Assembly (NCBI RefSeq): GCF_004193775.1
Contig: NC_041003.1
Span: 46,133,611 to 46,197,610 of the forward strand
Source of the DNA: Glycine soja
Taxonomy: Eukaryota; Streptophyta; Magnoliopsida; Fabales; Fabaceae
DNA length: 64,000 bases
Direction of reading: 5' to 3'
Shown here: piece by piece, positions 25,261-38,420 of the stretch
Layout: each line of letters starts with the position of its first letter
Numbering within the stretch: position 1 is the stretch's first letter
Made by a program: the position numbers and the translations under genes
Notes under the pieces: model-generated
The model's input: the letters and a program-made list of their open reading frames with translations, nothing else
Told to the model about the DNA's origin: nothing
The model's database searches: none

Positions 25261-25390
25261 AAGGAATATCAAATTTAAAATTATCTATTAAATTATTTAT
25301 AACTTGATTTTTTAAAAAATTTATAACTTAAATTTAAATTTAAACTATAATAACTTATAATTAATTGTTGTATCATATATTAGTTTAACG

Positions 25391-26425
25391 GTATAATGCT
25401 GTTACACCGAAGTAGTATGGTACCTTTATGTTATCGACTTATTATTGATCGAGCGTTGCATGTCAGAGAAGTAGTAACAAACAACAGGATAGGGATATTT
25501 TCTGAGTTTTTGACCATGTCACTGTGTCTTTGGGGCCTCTTTGGCAGTGTGACAGCAGAAAGCAATAAAAGGAATGCTAGTAATAAGCACTAATAATGTA
25601 TAGTTATGATGTCAAAAATGCAAATATATAAGTTTTTTTAAAATTAGTTCTAAAGATATTTAAGAAATTCCTATCCCTACTTAACAACGTACCAGCCGTT
25701 GCTATTAGTCTATTTTTCTTAACAAAAATAGTATTCGCCTGTTTAATATTGTAAAATGTATTGGAAAAAAGTAAATACATAGATACAATACTCGCGTGAA
25801 CAAATCAGAACAATATAGATTGTTTTGTTTTGTTTATCCTGATTTTATTTTATTTTTGTATTTGTTTTAATTCTAAAATATATGAAATATAAAACAGAAA
25901 TATATATTTTTATTCTTCTTAATTCTTGTGATCTTATCAAACACCATCAAAATATAATAGCTGCTTTCGCTAAGGACCGTAATATAGAGTAGTCTCTTTT
26001 GGCCCATTCAGTTAATGAATCGTGCCTTTGAAGAGAAGGAAGAGTTTCGGTGTCAATCTACTTGGGTTTGTTTGAAAGCTAAATTCGTTTTTTTTTTTTT
26101 TTTTTGTCATATGTGATGTGACAGTGTGGGTGTGCTTAGCTTTAATGAAATTTTACATTTGTAGCTTTTTTAATATTATTTTATCTTTCCTTCATTTACA
26201 TAACTTCGAAAGAAATTAGGAATAGTTTATGTTAATGTTAATGAAAAAAAATATAAGATATTATATTATAGTTGTAGTTAGGGTTGCAGTAAAAAGAAAA
26301 ATTAGCAGCTAATTTTTTTGACAAACCTCACATCTTCTTTACACATAGTTATAGATAATAATCTCGAATTATTAATTTGTTTAAATTAAATTCTCTTGAT
26401 TTATCTATTAGATGTTAGGAGCTAA
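25391..26425. other. Intergenic sequence, no gene recognised
   Basis: AT-rich. An open frame at 25396-25593 has no recognisable domain. Poly-T of about 20 nt lies near 26089-26106. Confidence 0.5.
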
Positions 26426-26429
26426 GGAT

Positions 26430-26720
26430 GCTCATGAACCAGCTCATTGTAGAGACATTTTTAGAAATTATTGAGATAATTTTTTTAAGTGGCTTCTCTT
26501 TTAACTTGGGGAATTCTTTTGCTCTTGATGCTGAGCTTGTGGTGATTATGATAGTTATTGAAATCGTCGTTGTGAGAGGTTGGACGATGCCTTAGGTTGA
26601 GTATGATTTCATGCTTGTTATAAAGTTTTTCAGACTTATAATGTGATTCCTTTTAAATAGTGGAGTGTGATGTTTTGGCTAGTTAGAATTGCTCCCTTCA
26701 AATAACCTTAGCACATCTCT
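26430..26720 (+). pseudogene. LINE RNase H-like (RVT_3) remnant
   Basis: The plus strand reads NSFALDAELVVIMIVIEIVV then RGWTMP, stop, VEYDFMLVIKFF. This corresponds to the A-E-x2-A ... G-W-x4-V-E-x-D core of the RNase H-like domain at the C-terminus of plant non-LTR retrotransposons. Upstream, an IFRN motif appears in another frame. Stop codons and at least one frameshift make it dead. No reverse transcriptase lies nearby. Confidence 0.6.
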
Positions 26721-26729
26721 AGATTTCAT

Positions 26730-28650
26730 TAAAAAAAAAAACCAATAAAGCTCCAATCTTTTGTTATATCCATATGGATTTATAAAAGTACAAAAAAGAG
26801 TGATATCTCAAATTGATATCTTGAAGAGTGGAGCACGGTCATTTGTGTCCTTGAAAGCATTAAAATTTAAAAATAGTTTTTAAAAGTGTAATCCATAGCT
26901 CAAGTTAGTCTTATTTTTAAATAGGACATGTGGAAATTAATGTTCATACCTACGTGATGTTCATTTGTCAACGTGACAAGAACGATATACATGTAAATAA
27001 CAAATGGCAATTCCATCGTTTAAACTAAATTGAAAGCTGTCATTTTTTAAATTTTTCCAAAACTTGTTATGTGTTAAAAATATCATTTTTAATATACTTC
27101 CTTAAAACCACTTCTTGTCATTTTGATTTCTAAACTCAACACTCACTCTCGTTAAAAGTACCCTCAAATTTCCAATTAAATCCACATATAAACTTCATCA
27201 TTTTTTTCTCCCTTTGATTCCTTATTCCTCATCCTTTTGATCTTCATCTTGCATCATTTTTGGCCTCCACCATTTATACATCAAGTCCATCATTTTAAAT
27301 TTGAAAACACGTAAAGTTAAATGCAAGCCATAAGATATGTCTTTGTAAGAACATAGAACTAGACTTCAAACTATATTTTTAAGATGCCAATGTTCAATAC
27401 AACCGTCCTTTAACACCACCAATCTAATAACCATCACTAAACACTCACCTTAGCCATGCATCACATGCACACATTAAATCAAACAAAGTCTTCTACCCAA
27501 ATTAATCTATTAACTTTAATTCTATTAACGTGTGAATAATCTATTTTGATATTTATTTTTATGCCTTTGTGAAATACAGGAGTATATCTTATTATTTAGA
27601 TTTGTCTCAACTTGTTTTTAAAATTTAAATGGTGGATTTGGCATGCAAATGGTGTAGGTCAAAGTCAAGATGAACTAAAAAATATGCAACAAAAAGATGA
27701 AAAATATAAGGGATATGGAATGTGAGTATGAGATAAGATAATGTCCATGCTAATATTTTACTAGTAATTTGATACTTAAATGAAAATTTAAAAATATTTT
27801 ATGGAACCAAAATGATATCAAATTATACTATTTGGAGACTAAAACAATAGTAATTGATTAAACTCAACGACTAATTTGAAAATGGTATAATTTGTAAAAT
27901 CACAAGAAAAAAACTTTTATATTAATATAGTTGGTTGAATTGTCGTGTGTCGTCCATGTCTATAAGCTAGTAAAGGTTGATAAGGAATAATCTTATTGAA
28001 GTAGTATTTAAATTAAGTTAAATTTTTAAATACATTCATTAAAACTTAAAAATAATATTTTACTATACTGTATTAACTATTAAGTAATTAAGTCAAATTT
28101 GAAAAATAAATTATCCTCGGGACTTATTTTGTCTATTCGCTCATAGTAACTATCAAGTATCAAGTACGAGCACACATCCGATGCATTTTCCAAGCAAACA
28201 AAAAAATCCCTCTTCACTTAATTTGAAAAAAAAAACTGTCCATGAACATTACACAAACGACCCCACCGTCTTCCAAATTTACATAAAAAACCTTCATCTC
28301 AAGGTCAGCATCAACGGCAGATCTAGTCACCAGCAATAAAATAAAAAATAAAAACAAGTCAGAACTCAGAAGCTTATGGATTTAAATTTTGAAGTGAATC
28401 TTGGGCAAAGTCCAAAAATTACCAAAAGCAAGTAGGGACAAAAAAAAAAAAAATGGAGTCGAGTAGAATTAGGTGAGTGAACAGAAAGTCCATCAATTGT
28501 GAACAGTCCAAAATTTTGAAAAATTGATTTGAAAACATAGCAAAGCTTGCGAAAGGAAGTAGAAGGCTAGAAGCAGTAAAAAATGGAGTCCGATATCTTA
28601 AAACATTTGCAATCATATGTAAATGTGGCTGAGCCGCTTAATTAATTTGA
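26730..28650. other. AT-rich intergenic sequence upstream of the 29061 gene
   Basis: No open frame or RNA gene is supported. Poly-purine and poly-pyrimidine stretches are common. Confidence 0.55.
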
Positions 28651-29060
28651 AAGATTAGTAGTGATAGAGTGGACAAATGGCAGGTGGGTTGCATGCAAGG
28701 ACAAACAAATTCCCCCATTTTCTCACTTTCTCTTTCATTTTCTTCTTCATACCAATATTTTGATTTTGAACTGTCTCAAAGGGACCCTGAAACCTTAATA
28801 AAAGCAACTTGTCTTCTTACATTCTATTATCCTCCAATTCTCCTTTTACTTCTCTCTTCCTTTTTTCTCTCCCTTGCCTGGGTCCCATTCCCTGCACAAA
28901 CAGCTGGGCTTCATTATTAAATCTTCCTCAACCAGCAACTTCAACTTCCTCGTTCCCCACTTCATTACCCTCGTAACTCGTAACGGCTTCATACCGGACC
29001 TTTCCTTTTCTGTTTTTCTCTCAACTTCAAAGTTAGAATCTTTTGTTCACTCACTGAGCC
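28651..29060 (+). promoter_or_regulatory. Probable promoter and 5' UTR of the 29061 gene
   Basis: The composition becomes pyrimidine-rich (CTTCTCTCTTCC-type tracts at 28720-28880) directly upstream of the ATG at 29061, as is usual for plant leaders. No unambiguous TATA box was assigned. Confidence 0.35.
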
Positions 29061-30631
29061 ATGGATGGCGCCGAGTTCGACGCCGCGTTTGGGTTCCCAT
29101 CTGAGTTTCCCTACGAGTTTGACTCGGTCGGGACTGAACCGGTTGATTCCGGTTCGACCGGGACTGAGAGTAGCGACGATGAGGACTTCTTCGCCGGCTT
29201 GACTCGCCGGCTGAGTCACACCTCGCTCAATGAAACAAGGAAGGAACAACACTTCACTGTTCCCATCGGCAACAGTGGCCAAGCTGAGGTAATGATAACC
29301 AATACCCACCGTTTTCTTCCTTTCTTTCACTTTTCTTTTCGGGGAAGCTAACTTTGTATCGGTTTTTTTTTTTTTGTTTGCAGAGTCAGAAGATGATGGC
29401 TCGTGGTTTGGCCGGGTCACCTCAGTCTATACTGAGTGGGATCGGAAGCTGGTCGGGTCGGAGTGGCGGCTCCGGCGACGGAAGCCCCAACGGGTCTTCT
29501 CGCGTTCCGTCGCCGACGACGACGCCGTTTAAATCCACTAACGACGCTTGGGATGTTCTGTACGCAGCTGCAGGGGAAGTTGCGAGGTTGAAGATGAACG
29601 ATTTAGTTTCTTCGAAGTTTGATTTCCAGAACCGTGGAGTGCTGGGTGGTTTTCCTCCACCTGTTGCGGCGGAGAATGTATTTTTTCCAAACCAGGGTGT
29701 TTCTCAGGTGAGTTACTTAAATAAGTTATAATCGCGTTCAACGTGTTTGAGAAAATGCGTGAGAGAACTTGCATGTTAAAATGGGTTGTTTTTCTTTTTT
29801 TGTATAGGTTCGATACCAGCAAGTGAGACCAGAGCAGATGCTGAAGCAGCAGTGTGGTTCGGTTTGGGGCAGGCAAGAGAAGGCTGGTTGGGTATCTCAG
29901 CAGCACCACCAGCCACAGGTTCAGAACAGGGTTCGTGATTTGCGTGAGTTTGGGTATGACTATGAAGCTGTGAAATGCACGCGCGCTTTGCCTCGTCCTG
30001 CATGGCACCCTCTTCAAGTGAAGAACCAGAATACCCAACACGTGCCTCATTTCGGATCCGGGTCACGACCCGGGTTACAAGCTGGATCCGGTGCTACCAA
30101 AAGGGGTTGCGCTGGAACAGGGGTTTTCTTGCCTCGTCAATATGGGGCCCCTCCGGATTCTCGCAAGAAAACAGGTAATATAAAATCATTGAATCTGTTT
30201 TTCTTTTTCTCTCCTTGGTTTAAGCATTTGTTTCTGCTTCTTTGGTGGTTACTTGACCGTATTTTTGTGTTTTGTTCTGTTGTTACAGGCTGTGCCGCAC
30301 CTGTTTTGGTCCCAGCTAAGGTTATTCATGCTCTGAACCTCAACATTGATGAACTAAATGCCGCTGGCCAACCACGCTTCTCAAGTGCTTTTGGCGTGGA
30401 CTATGGTTAGTGGGGTTTTAACAGAAGAGTAACAATTTGGTTCAGAGTGAAGTTTAGCAGAGTCATTTATCGGATTTTATGACTAATTTGTGTTTTGTTG
30501 TTTTTTTGTTTCTTGTAGATGCTCTGCTGGCGAGGAGGAATGCTCTTCTACTGCAGCAGAAGTTAAGCATGCGGCGAGAAGAGGCAGCAAGTTATGAAGC
30601 TCTTCGCCTGCCGCAGGAATGGACGTACTGA
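29061..30631 (+). CDS. Plant-specific conserved protein of unknown function
   Basis: Five exons with GT-AG junctions and consistent phase: 29061-29288, 29384-29707, 29808-30174, 30289-30405, 30519-30631, giving 382 aa. The start is the first ATG of the open frame, MDGAEFD, which follows a pyrimidine-rich leader. The N-terminal third is acidic and Ser/Thr-rich (a SSDDED cluster). The next part is Gly/Ser-rich, with SILSGIGSWSG and TNDAWDVLYAAAGEVARLKM. The C-terminal half looks most constrained: GTGVFLPRQYGAPPD, VLVPAKVIHALNLNIDEL, and a basic helical end ALLARRNALLLQQ ending QEWTY. No signal peptide, membrane segment or catalytic motif is visible. It resembles a family of uncharacterised plant proteins that I cannot name with certainty, so no function is assigned. 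AATAAA at 30792-30797 may serve polyadenylation. Confidence 0.88.
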
Positions 30632-33600
30632 CTCCTTCGATAATAGTTCGTTCAAACAAGATTCAATTAAACCTTGGTGGAGAAAGAAAGCTAGTGAAAT
30701 TAGTAGGATTGTGATAGGGAAGTTGGTTTTTTTAGTTTTTTTTTATAATATAAAGATGAGATTCAAGAATGTGTTTGGGTAGTTTAGTGGCAATAAATCA
30801 TCCGGTTTTTGTGAGAGATGCAGCTTTTGGGATCTGTTAGTTGAAGAAACAGTGAAAGATAGTAGTTTAGGGGAAGCTTTTTTTTTTTTTTTTACTTTTA
30901 TGAAGAATATATTTATAATTTGTAATAAGTGGGGTTCGTTTTCTTCCATGCTAATGTTAAATTAATGTTGATGGAAGAAGGGTAAAGAAGGGCTTATTGT
31001 GTTGGAAGAGGGTTCAGAGTCTAGCTGGCAAAAGAAGGAGGGTGAAGGGCTTATTCGATGAAGATTGCTCATAACTCTTTGTAAAAAAGCTCTTGCTCGT
31101 AATAGAACAGTATGTAATAAGTAAGTTATACTAAATGTAGTAAATGCAAGTCTTGTGTAATTCCTCAAAATCCTCCATATCTCTATTCTCTTACTGTTGA
31201 AAGATTGCATTTTAAGCTTTTGTTGATTTTTTTGTGGAATTTGTGCTTTGCCAAGGTGGGCAAAGGGCAATGTCAATTATGCGTCATTGACACATGACTT
31301 CGCTAGTGCTTGCTTACTGCTGCTTACTTCTTAGTGCACATGAATAATTGAATATATTTGGCTCAGATTAATTTTACATAAATACTTTGTTGTTACTTTT
31401 TTAAAAATTAATAAATTGGCATAACACAATGTGTAAAATAATAATAATTTAATCTATAATATTTTTTTGAATTCATTAGTTTTAGACCAAAGATATGTTT
31501 CAATAAAAAAAGAGAATATATTTAAAAACATTGGAAGGAGTAGCTAATGATAGTGTGGGACATGTGTGGAAGGTGTAAAAGAGAGGGAAATGGATGAAGG
31601 CAGATATTTTGATTATTTTGTAACAGGAATGAAAAGATGAAAAAGAGATTCTGAACTGAATTGATAGGTATTGCTTGCTGAAGATGGATTGTGGAAATGG
31701 GATAGGAGGGTACCTTTGATGGGCCCCTCTCTGAATCCAGTGTTAGGGGCCCTCTCTCGTCTCCATCCATCTGCATTCCCGCCTTTTTTTATTTATTATA
31801 TTATATTTTATCAAAAAAGCTATCTAAAGAGCTCTGTCATTTTGAAACTCGTGATCTGATTTCCAGCATTTCTCTTCTGATTTTGACTTGGTCAAACTTT
31901 TCATTATTAAATATTGCCTTTGTTCTTTTCAAATTTTGATATAATATATTTATTTCTTGATTATATATTTATCTCTATTTATTTTAAAATATTTTGTCAT
32001 ACGGTCAAAAATGGTTTTATTATTAATCAAAGTATTAATTCATGTTTTTAACTTGTGTTTTCTTTTAAAATGAAATAAAAAGATTAAAAAGCATTATCAG
32101 TGTGTTATTTAGCGTGATTTTAAATATTTTTTAAAGTTATTACTCGTAACAGTTAAAAAGATCCTTACTTAGTAATAATTAATTATTACTGAGTTTGAAT
32201 GTTTTTATCATTTTTTATTTTTTAATGTGTGGTGTCTCTATCGCTTTTTCCATATCATTATTATATAAGCACTATTGTTGCTTAATAGAATCTGTTAATC
32301 CGGCTTTGTACAGGAAACGGAATCTTGATTTTCATTACGAAACACAGAAAGCTGAATATTCATGAATTTATGTTTTACGACAGAGTAGTTCTAGATCACT
32401 ACGCTCCTTAAAAGTTGATCAAATTATCCTGCACTCACGTTTAGTACTAAATAAACCGTTAAGTTGTATTGATATTTTTTAAATTGAAAAGTAAAAGAAT
32501 TAAAGAAAAGAATAGATAAAAGTGTGCATAATTTATTAATGTAAAATAATAAAGTTATAATCAAATAAAATTTTATAAGAATGAGATGCGCATAATTATT
32601 TAAAATAATAAAAGACATTTCTTTTAGAGAAGTAAGATCCAGATTTTTTTTTTAAATTTAACATATAAAGATCTATTATAAATGATTAAGAATATAAACA
32701 ATTTAAATGTATGGAAAATTTAACATGGAAATGAAAATTTTAAAAGTAATTTAATAATTTATAAAACATGTAAACAAATAATTTACGGTGGGGAAACCTA
32801 TCTTTAAAAAAAAGTACAGTCAAGTACCCTTATTTTAAATAATAAGGACTTTGTTACATTAAATAAGTATGGATTGTGTACGATTATAATGAATTACAAT
32901 AAATAAAAATACAACTAATAAATAAATAAATTATCAGGAAGCGTGAACTATTAGACTCAGTTTAGTATTAGGCAGTGTTTAGACAATTTACATAAGGTCC
33001 TAACTCCTAAATCAGAACTTTATTGTCGCTATTGTAATTTATTTATTTATTAGGAAACCATTAGAATACACATTATTTTATAGTTTGAAGAATATAGAAC
33101 TGGCCTTCTGTAAAAAAAGAAACAGATAGTAGTTAACTATATGGACGGCGCGTTAGCATTTAGAACACATCAGCTTAATTAATTATGCAGTTAACCAGTC
33201 GTTAGTTGTTTTGCTTGCTTGTTTAAGAATATTTTTTTAAGCAGTTTTTTTTTATCGTCAATAAAGAAAATCGGTTTTTTGAAGCAGCTTGTTTAAGAAT
33301 ATAAAGAAGCCTTCTCCGATAAATGATTATTTTATCAAATAAATCTCAAAACTATATAAAAGATTAAGTCATCAGCTTGTACATTTTTAGGTGTGAGTTT
33401 TTTTTATTAGACTACAAACTTCAGATATTTGATTAAGTAAGAATAATCTCGCCCTACTTAGTCTATGTTATATTTTTTTTGTTGAGTAAAGTTAATCTAT
33501 GTTGTTAATTTAGAGTAATTATAGTATTACTTTAAAGACACTAATACAAAGTAATCTTTTACACATGTATTGAGGTTTGGCCGTATTTTGTTTAGAAGAT

Positions 33601-33669
33601 TAAAAAAAGGCATATCTCACATAAATAGGTTAACTTCAGATAAAAAATTTAAAAATCAGGCTACAACAT

Positions 33670-33716
<47 letters not shown>

Positions 33717-36700
33717 CTATTTTAATATTTTATGGAGAATATTAAATGAAAATGGCAAATATATTTAAAAATAGTAAACAAATAACTCTCACGAGTTAAT
33801 TTTTTTTACGGTGCTTTAAAAAAGTAAAGAGATTGATGAAGTTATTTTCTTTATAATATAACAATATAAAATCTTAAATCCATCTTTTTGGTTGAGCACA
33901 AAAGAGAAATCCATCTACTGATTTTTAATTCTACGCGTTACATTGCTGAGTTATATTAAGGAGAGGGTGATGGACAACTACTACGGCAGTTTTTTTCTCT
34001 CTTATTTTTGTTTGTTGCGTTTGATGAATAATGACCTAAATGTAATTACAACGATGAAGCTGAACAAAAGGGTCATTGTGATATTCATCCTACGTAAAAA
34101 TCCGTAACATTTGTTTATATTAATCTTAGTGGTTGACTGGTGGTGTCGTAGTGGAGTACAGCTATAAAGTTTGTCACAGAGAATACTAACAGGGCAGATG
34201 AGTTGGTTCTTTGATTAGGGTTCCTGAGACTGTGTGCGCAATGTGTGCATGTGGGGGTAAGAGTAGGGTGCAACTTCACTTATTTGGTTTTTTGCAACTT
34301 ACGCAAGCAAACAACACATCAAATAAAACAAACCTCTATGTAGCCTATGTCACGTGTGGCTAGATCAAACAATGAACACCCAAATTAATTGTTTTACTTG
34401 GCTACTAAGTTTATTGACTCATTTCACCTTCAATTGGGTTTTAATTCTTTGGGTGATTAATCAATGTACGAGTGTGGCTATTTATTTTTACTTGCAATAA
34501 TCGATTGGGAACCATAATAGATCATTTTAGGTGCATCATGGGTGGCTCATATTCAACGGAGAATAAGAATAGCTGTCTTTTCAGGGATCCAAGAGAGAAA
34601 CTCGTTGAGTTGGTGACAGTTCAGAGTATTGTTTTTGTTGTACTCCGTTTAGCCTAATTGAAGCTCTTATAGTCCTTGTCTTTTAGATGAAAAAATAGAT
34701 CAATGGTTTATTGGACTCAGCTAGCTAGGAATTAGGATTGGGAAGTGGTTACTTGAAATAGTAGTAATAGTAAACCAAGGCACAAATTGAGGTCGGTGGC
34801 GGTTGTTGCATACCATTAATTCGTTTCTTTTGTTTGGTTACTCCTCTTAATCAAACCGAATAGGGGGTGTTAGATTTGTCATTTGTCCCTATGAAGCAAC
34901 AAAACAAAGCACCGGACTCCTGTCTCCATTAAAAGTCAATTATTGCCATTTAAGCCTGTTGTTAAAGTATTATCTACTATGCAATCAATTAATTAATTCA
35001 ATCATATATGTTAGTTTTCGTTTTCAATCAATTTATTAATTGCCCTTTTTTTTTTGTGCGTTGGAGTTGCACCTTGCTTGCATGCTCATACGGGTTCAAG
35101 AAGGTTTTTATTTATTTATTAGAATTGTTATTTTTTGTTAAAAGAAAAGATTGAACCAATTTCTTAACCATCCAGAAGGCTCTTTGATTTGGTTTTCTTG
35201 GTGGTGAAATAGCCCCCTTCTCTTTAAAGAAAGAAAGATATAGATATATATATTGATCAAAGTTTTGTGCGTATTCATTCACTATTATGGACTTGTCTTT
35301 GCTACCAAGATACCAAGCAAAGCCTGCAGAATAATTTAAAGTAACGTGCAAGGAGAGATGGGTTGTCAACACGTGGAGGGTCACAAAGGTGCAATTAGGA
35401 GTAGCTGTGATAATATCATGGGTGATGTGATGATTCTTTTACTTTTGTTTTGTTTTTGTTTTATTTTTTCTTCTTCCGGCTTTTGACGGATGGGTTCTGC
35501 ATTGCTTAATTTATGGCCCATATCTAGCCGTCAATCACGTTTCTCATGGGTCCCCGGTCCATCTATTTTTTAACACTTTTGCTCAAACAATCTACAAGCA
35601 TTATAACTTACACTTGCCTTTTGGGTTTGTTAAGTTACAAGACAGTCAGCAACATTTATTTAATACTAACATACATCAAAATCTTGCTAATATTTAATCA
35701 CAAGATAATATCTATATTAAATGCTTGTAGATTGTATCTACAAACACTTTTAAGCAACAACTAAATAATCGAACTACGTAAAAAAAGATGTGGTTTAAGT
35801 TACATAGACAATAGAATGCCTAAATGAATTCTCCTCACACGCTAAATGCGACCGCTAACGTAAAAAAATGGAAAATAAATTGTAATATGAACATAGATTT
35901 GATCCATTTGTAGACGATTGTAACCAAATTAAGGTAGTGCATCTGTGCATGTTCACCGTTTGGGTAACAATACTAAGTGAGTGTACGGACTTTGATGAAG
36001 CTAGCTAATGTTATGGCATCAATCATATCCTGGAAGGCCCACACCCACGCACATTCTTCATCGATTCATTTTGTTAATACTATCGTTTATCATAAATGCG
36101 GACACTTGATCCTTATCAGTGACTGGCGTGCACATAACTCAATCATTTGCAGCTACCAATCTCTTAAAAAATAGTAAGTAATCACATTTCTGGCTTTCGT
36201 CAATTGTGAGCAATTTTTTATTTGTACCCTCTTTCTTTATTTTTTTTCTAGTTATTTAATTAAAGCAATTGATTTCTAAAGCTCTTGTCAATGATGTAGA
36301 TGTTGATTATAGACGCAACGAGGGATTGGCTACTTGGTCCAAATTGTGTTTTGAATTATGGCCCGGGGAATCGATTCAAGACGGATGGATATTTTAATAT
36401 GCATGGACAACTAACAATATTGTATGATGTAGTTGATAAATAATATTGTCTCTTTATTACATTAATATATAGAGTATGTTAGTTGATGTTAAATATTTCT
36501 ATAACTTTTTAATTGTTATTTTAATTTTTTATAAAATAGGTTGGTGTTAAACATTTTTACAATTTTTTTTCTTTTTCTATCATCTATGGTATTTTATACA
36601 TATATTAAAAGGTGACTTTAATTTTTATGAACCATGGGTATAAAGATTTTCACACCGTTAATCAATTAAAAATAATCTTATATATAACTTTTAAAGTATT

Positions 36701-37569
36701 TGAAATTATTCCAAATATAAATTTTTAAATTATTATTACAAAAATCATCAATTTTTTGCAATATACTATGGTTTATAAGTAGATGGTGGTAAATAAAATT
36801 CTTAATAAACTATGCAATTTGTAAATATTGCTTAAAGTGAAAATAATTACGCAAAATTTGAATAATTTAAAAGTAAAAAATATTGATAACAACAATTAAT
36901 TGGATAAATAGTTAATAAAGTTGGGAAAAGGTAATTTAATTTAACAGTTTATAATAAGAACTTTCTGTTTTCTTTAAGTAATACGTAAGCCAATATTTAA
37001 CAAAATATTTTTTTTTGTTTATTAGTGTTGTTTTTTTTCTTCTAACAATATGATTTATTTCATAAACAAAATTAGAATTTGAACTTTAAACCATGTGGTT
37101 AAGAAATATTAGTCTCTGTCACTTGTTGCAAGGTTGTTGGTACTCTTCTCTGTTAACTAACACCGAATAGCACCGAATAATATTTAGCGGCTCAATGGTG
37201 ATGTCTGTAGGCTATAGGGAACAATCAATCAGAATGCTTGGGCTTTTTTCGGAAATAATGAAGTTTATGTTCTTGAAAAGACGTTGAGGCCTAGCCCATC
37301 TATGTTAAGGGCCGAAGTTGCAGACCAGCCCAATCCAGCTAGCACCTTCGAAATTTGATTACTTATCTAAGTAGGCACGTAGCTAGCCAAAAAAAGGGAA
37401 TTAAATTTTACCATTTTGTTCCTCCACTTTTTATAATTTCAGAATTTCACCACTTATTTTTTTCTTCTCAAATTTCTTCCTCAGTATTTTAATTGTGTAA
37501 TTTTGATCTGTGTATTGACTTAACATATGCTAATATATGAATAAAAATTACATAATTGAAATATTACGG
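30632..37569. other. Long gene-free intergenic stretch
   Basis: Apart from the 3' UTR of the upstream gene (to about 30950) no gene is supported. A moderate-GC patch at 31640-31790 contains two near-copies of a GGGCCCTCTCT-type word. A (TA)n run lies at 33672-33715. Many short open frames exist on both strands with no recognisable content. Retroelement domains were not seen. Confidence 0.5.
33672..33715. repeat. (TA)n microsatellite
   Basis: About 22 uninterrupted TA units. Confidence 0.96.
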
Positions 37570-37788
37570 AAAGTAAACTTTTTAATCAAGGAATGAGGCA
37601 AAAATTTCCCAGTTCATGGTCAGAACTTAATGCTACGTACTATGGAATTATAAAACAAGATTCAAAGTATAACCGAGTGAGCATCTTACAGATGAAAAAC
37701 GAGCTATACATGGGACGTGGCTGCCCTTGGCATCAACACTAATAGGACCAGACATTTTGCTGTTGCAGCGCCTCATATTTTTTTGGGT
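37570..37788. repeat. Duplicated segment, upstream copy
   Basis: Imperfect direct copy of 40107-40368. Shared landmarks in the same order: AAAGTAAA, GGCAAAAATTTC, TAATGCTA, GACGTGGCTGC, TTGGCATCAACACT and ACCTCATAT/GCCTCATAT. No coding capacity. Confidence 0.75.
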
Positions 37789-37809
37789 ATAATTAATCAT
37801 AAAAAATAA

Positions 37810-38420
37810 TTATACATATAACAATTACAATTAATATTTGCAATATGATTATTTAAAACGATAGTATTAGATACTTTCCACTCAAAATTTACAATATAGT
37901 CATAGCCAATAAAAAAGTTTATTGATACTAGTATAGTATAACAAGCAAAATTGACTACAAATTAAATTAATGAGTTATTATCAAACGTTGTTATTAAATG
38001 CACGACTTAAATATTTATAGTTACTAGGAAATTTATAGAAATAAGATATCTAATTAAACATCTCCTTGAGAATATAATTGATCTAAAATGATATTGAATA
38101 ATTAACGCTCAAAATTAATATTATGGTATATTAACCATTATTATTTTTGGACCGAAACAACCATTACTATTTAAATCCACGATTTAAAATATTTATAGTT
38201 ATATTTATTAAATACAAATAATATAGGAATATGCAATTACCTTGATAATATAATTAATTTAAAACAATATTAAATATTCACACTCCAAATTAATACGCTT
38301 ATAGTGTAACACTCAAATGTAATTACCTTATAATAACTTAATTGTATTATCAACCATTATTATTTCATGCACGATCTAAAATTGTTGCTAAAATATTTAT
38401 CAAAATAAATTACCTTATAG
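37810..38420. repeat. Degenerate tandem repeat of about 175-195 bp, roughly three copies
   Basis: A block with ACGA(C/T)(T/C)TAAA followed by ATATTTAT recurs at about 37999, 38177 and 38372. Each is preceded by a CATTATTAT-like stretch and linked by a block containing ACACTC/CGCTC, AAATTAATA and ATATAATTAAT. Divergence is high. Not coding. Confidence 0.55.

Larger units (their letters stand above)
24420..25390 (-). mobile_element. Miniature (TRIM-like) LTR retrotransposon with internal tandem repeats
   Basis: Two degenerate direct repeats, 24420-24586 (167 bp) and 25165-25390 (226 bp, longer mainly because of a TA expansion), behave as LTRs of a minus-strand element. The 3' LTR begins TGTTAGATTATT and ends AATATAAACA on the minus strand. 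Next to the 5' LTR is TGATATTATAGAGCC, a decayed match to the TGGTATCAGAGCC primer-binding site for initiator Met-tRNA. Before the 3' LTR is a short purine tract (GCAAGAAAG). The internal part is only about 578 bp, lacks gag or pol, and contains degenerate tandem repeats. Flanking 5-bp sequences no longer match, so it is old. Confidence 0.65.

Noticed and set aside
28989..29420. Long minus-strand open frame opposite the 29061 gene, and similar ones at 29538-30050
   Set aside because: They lie antisense to well-defined exons and gain their length from the codon composition of the real gene.
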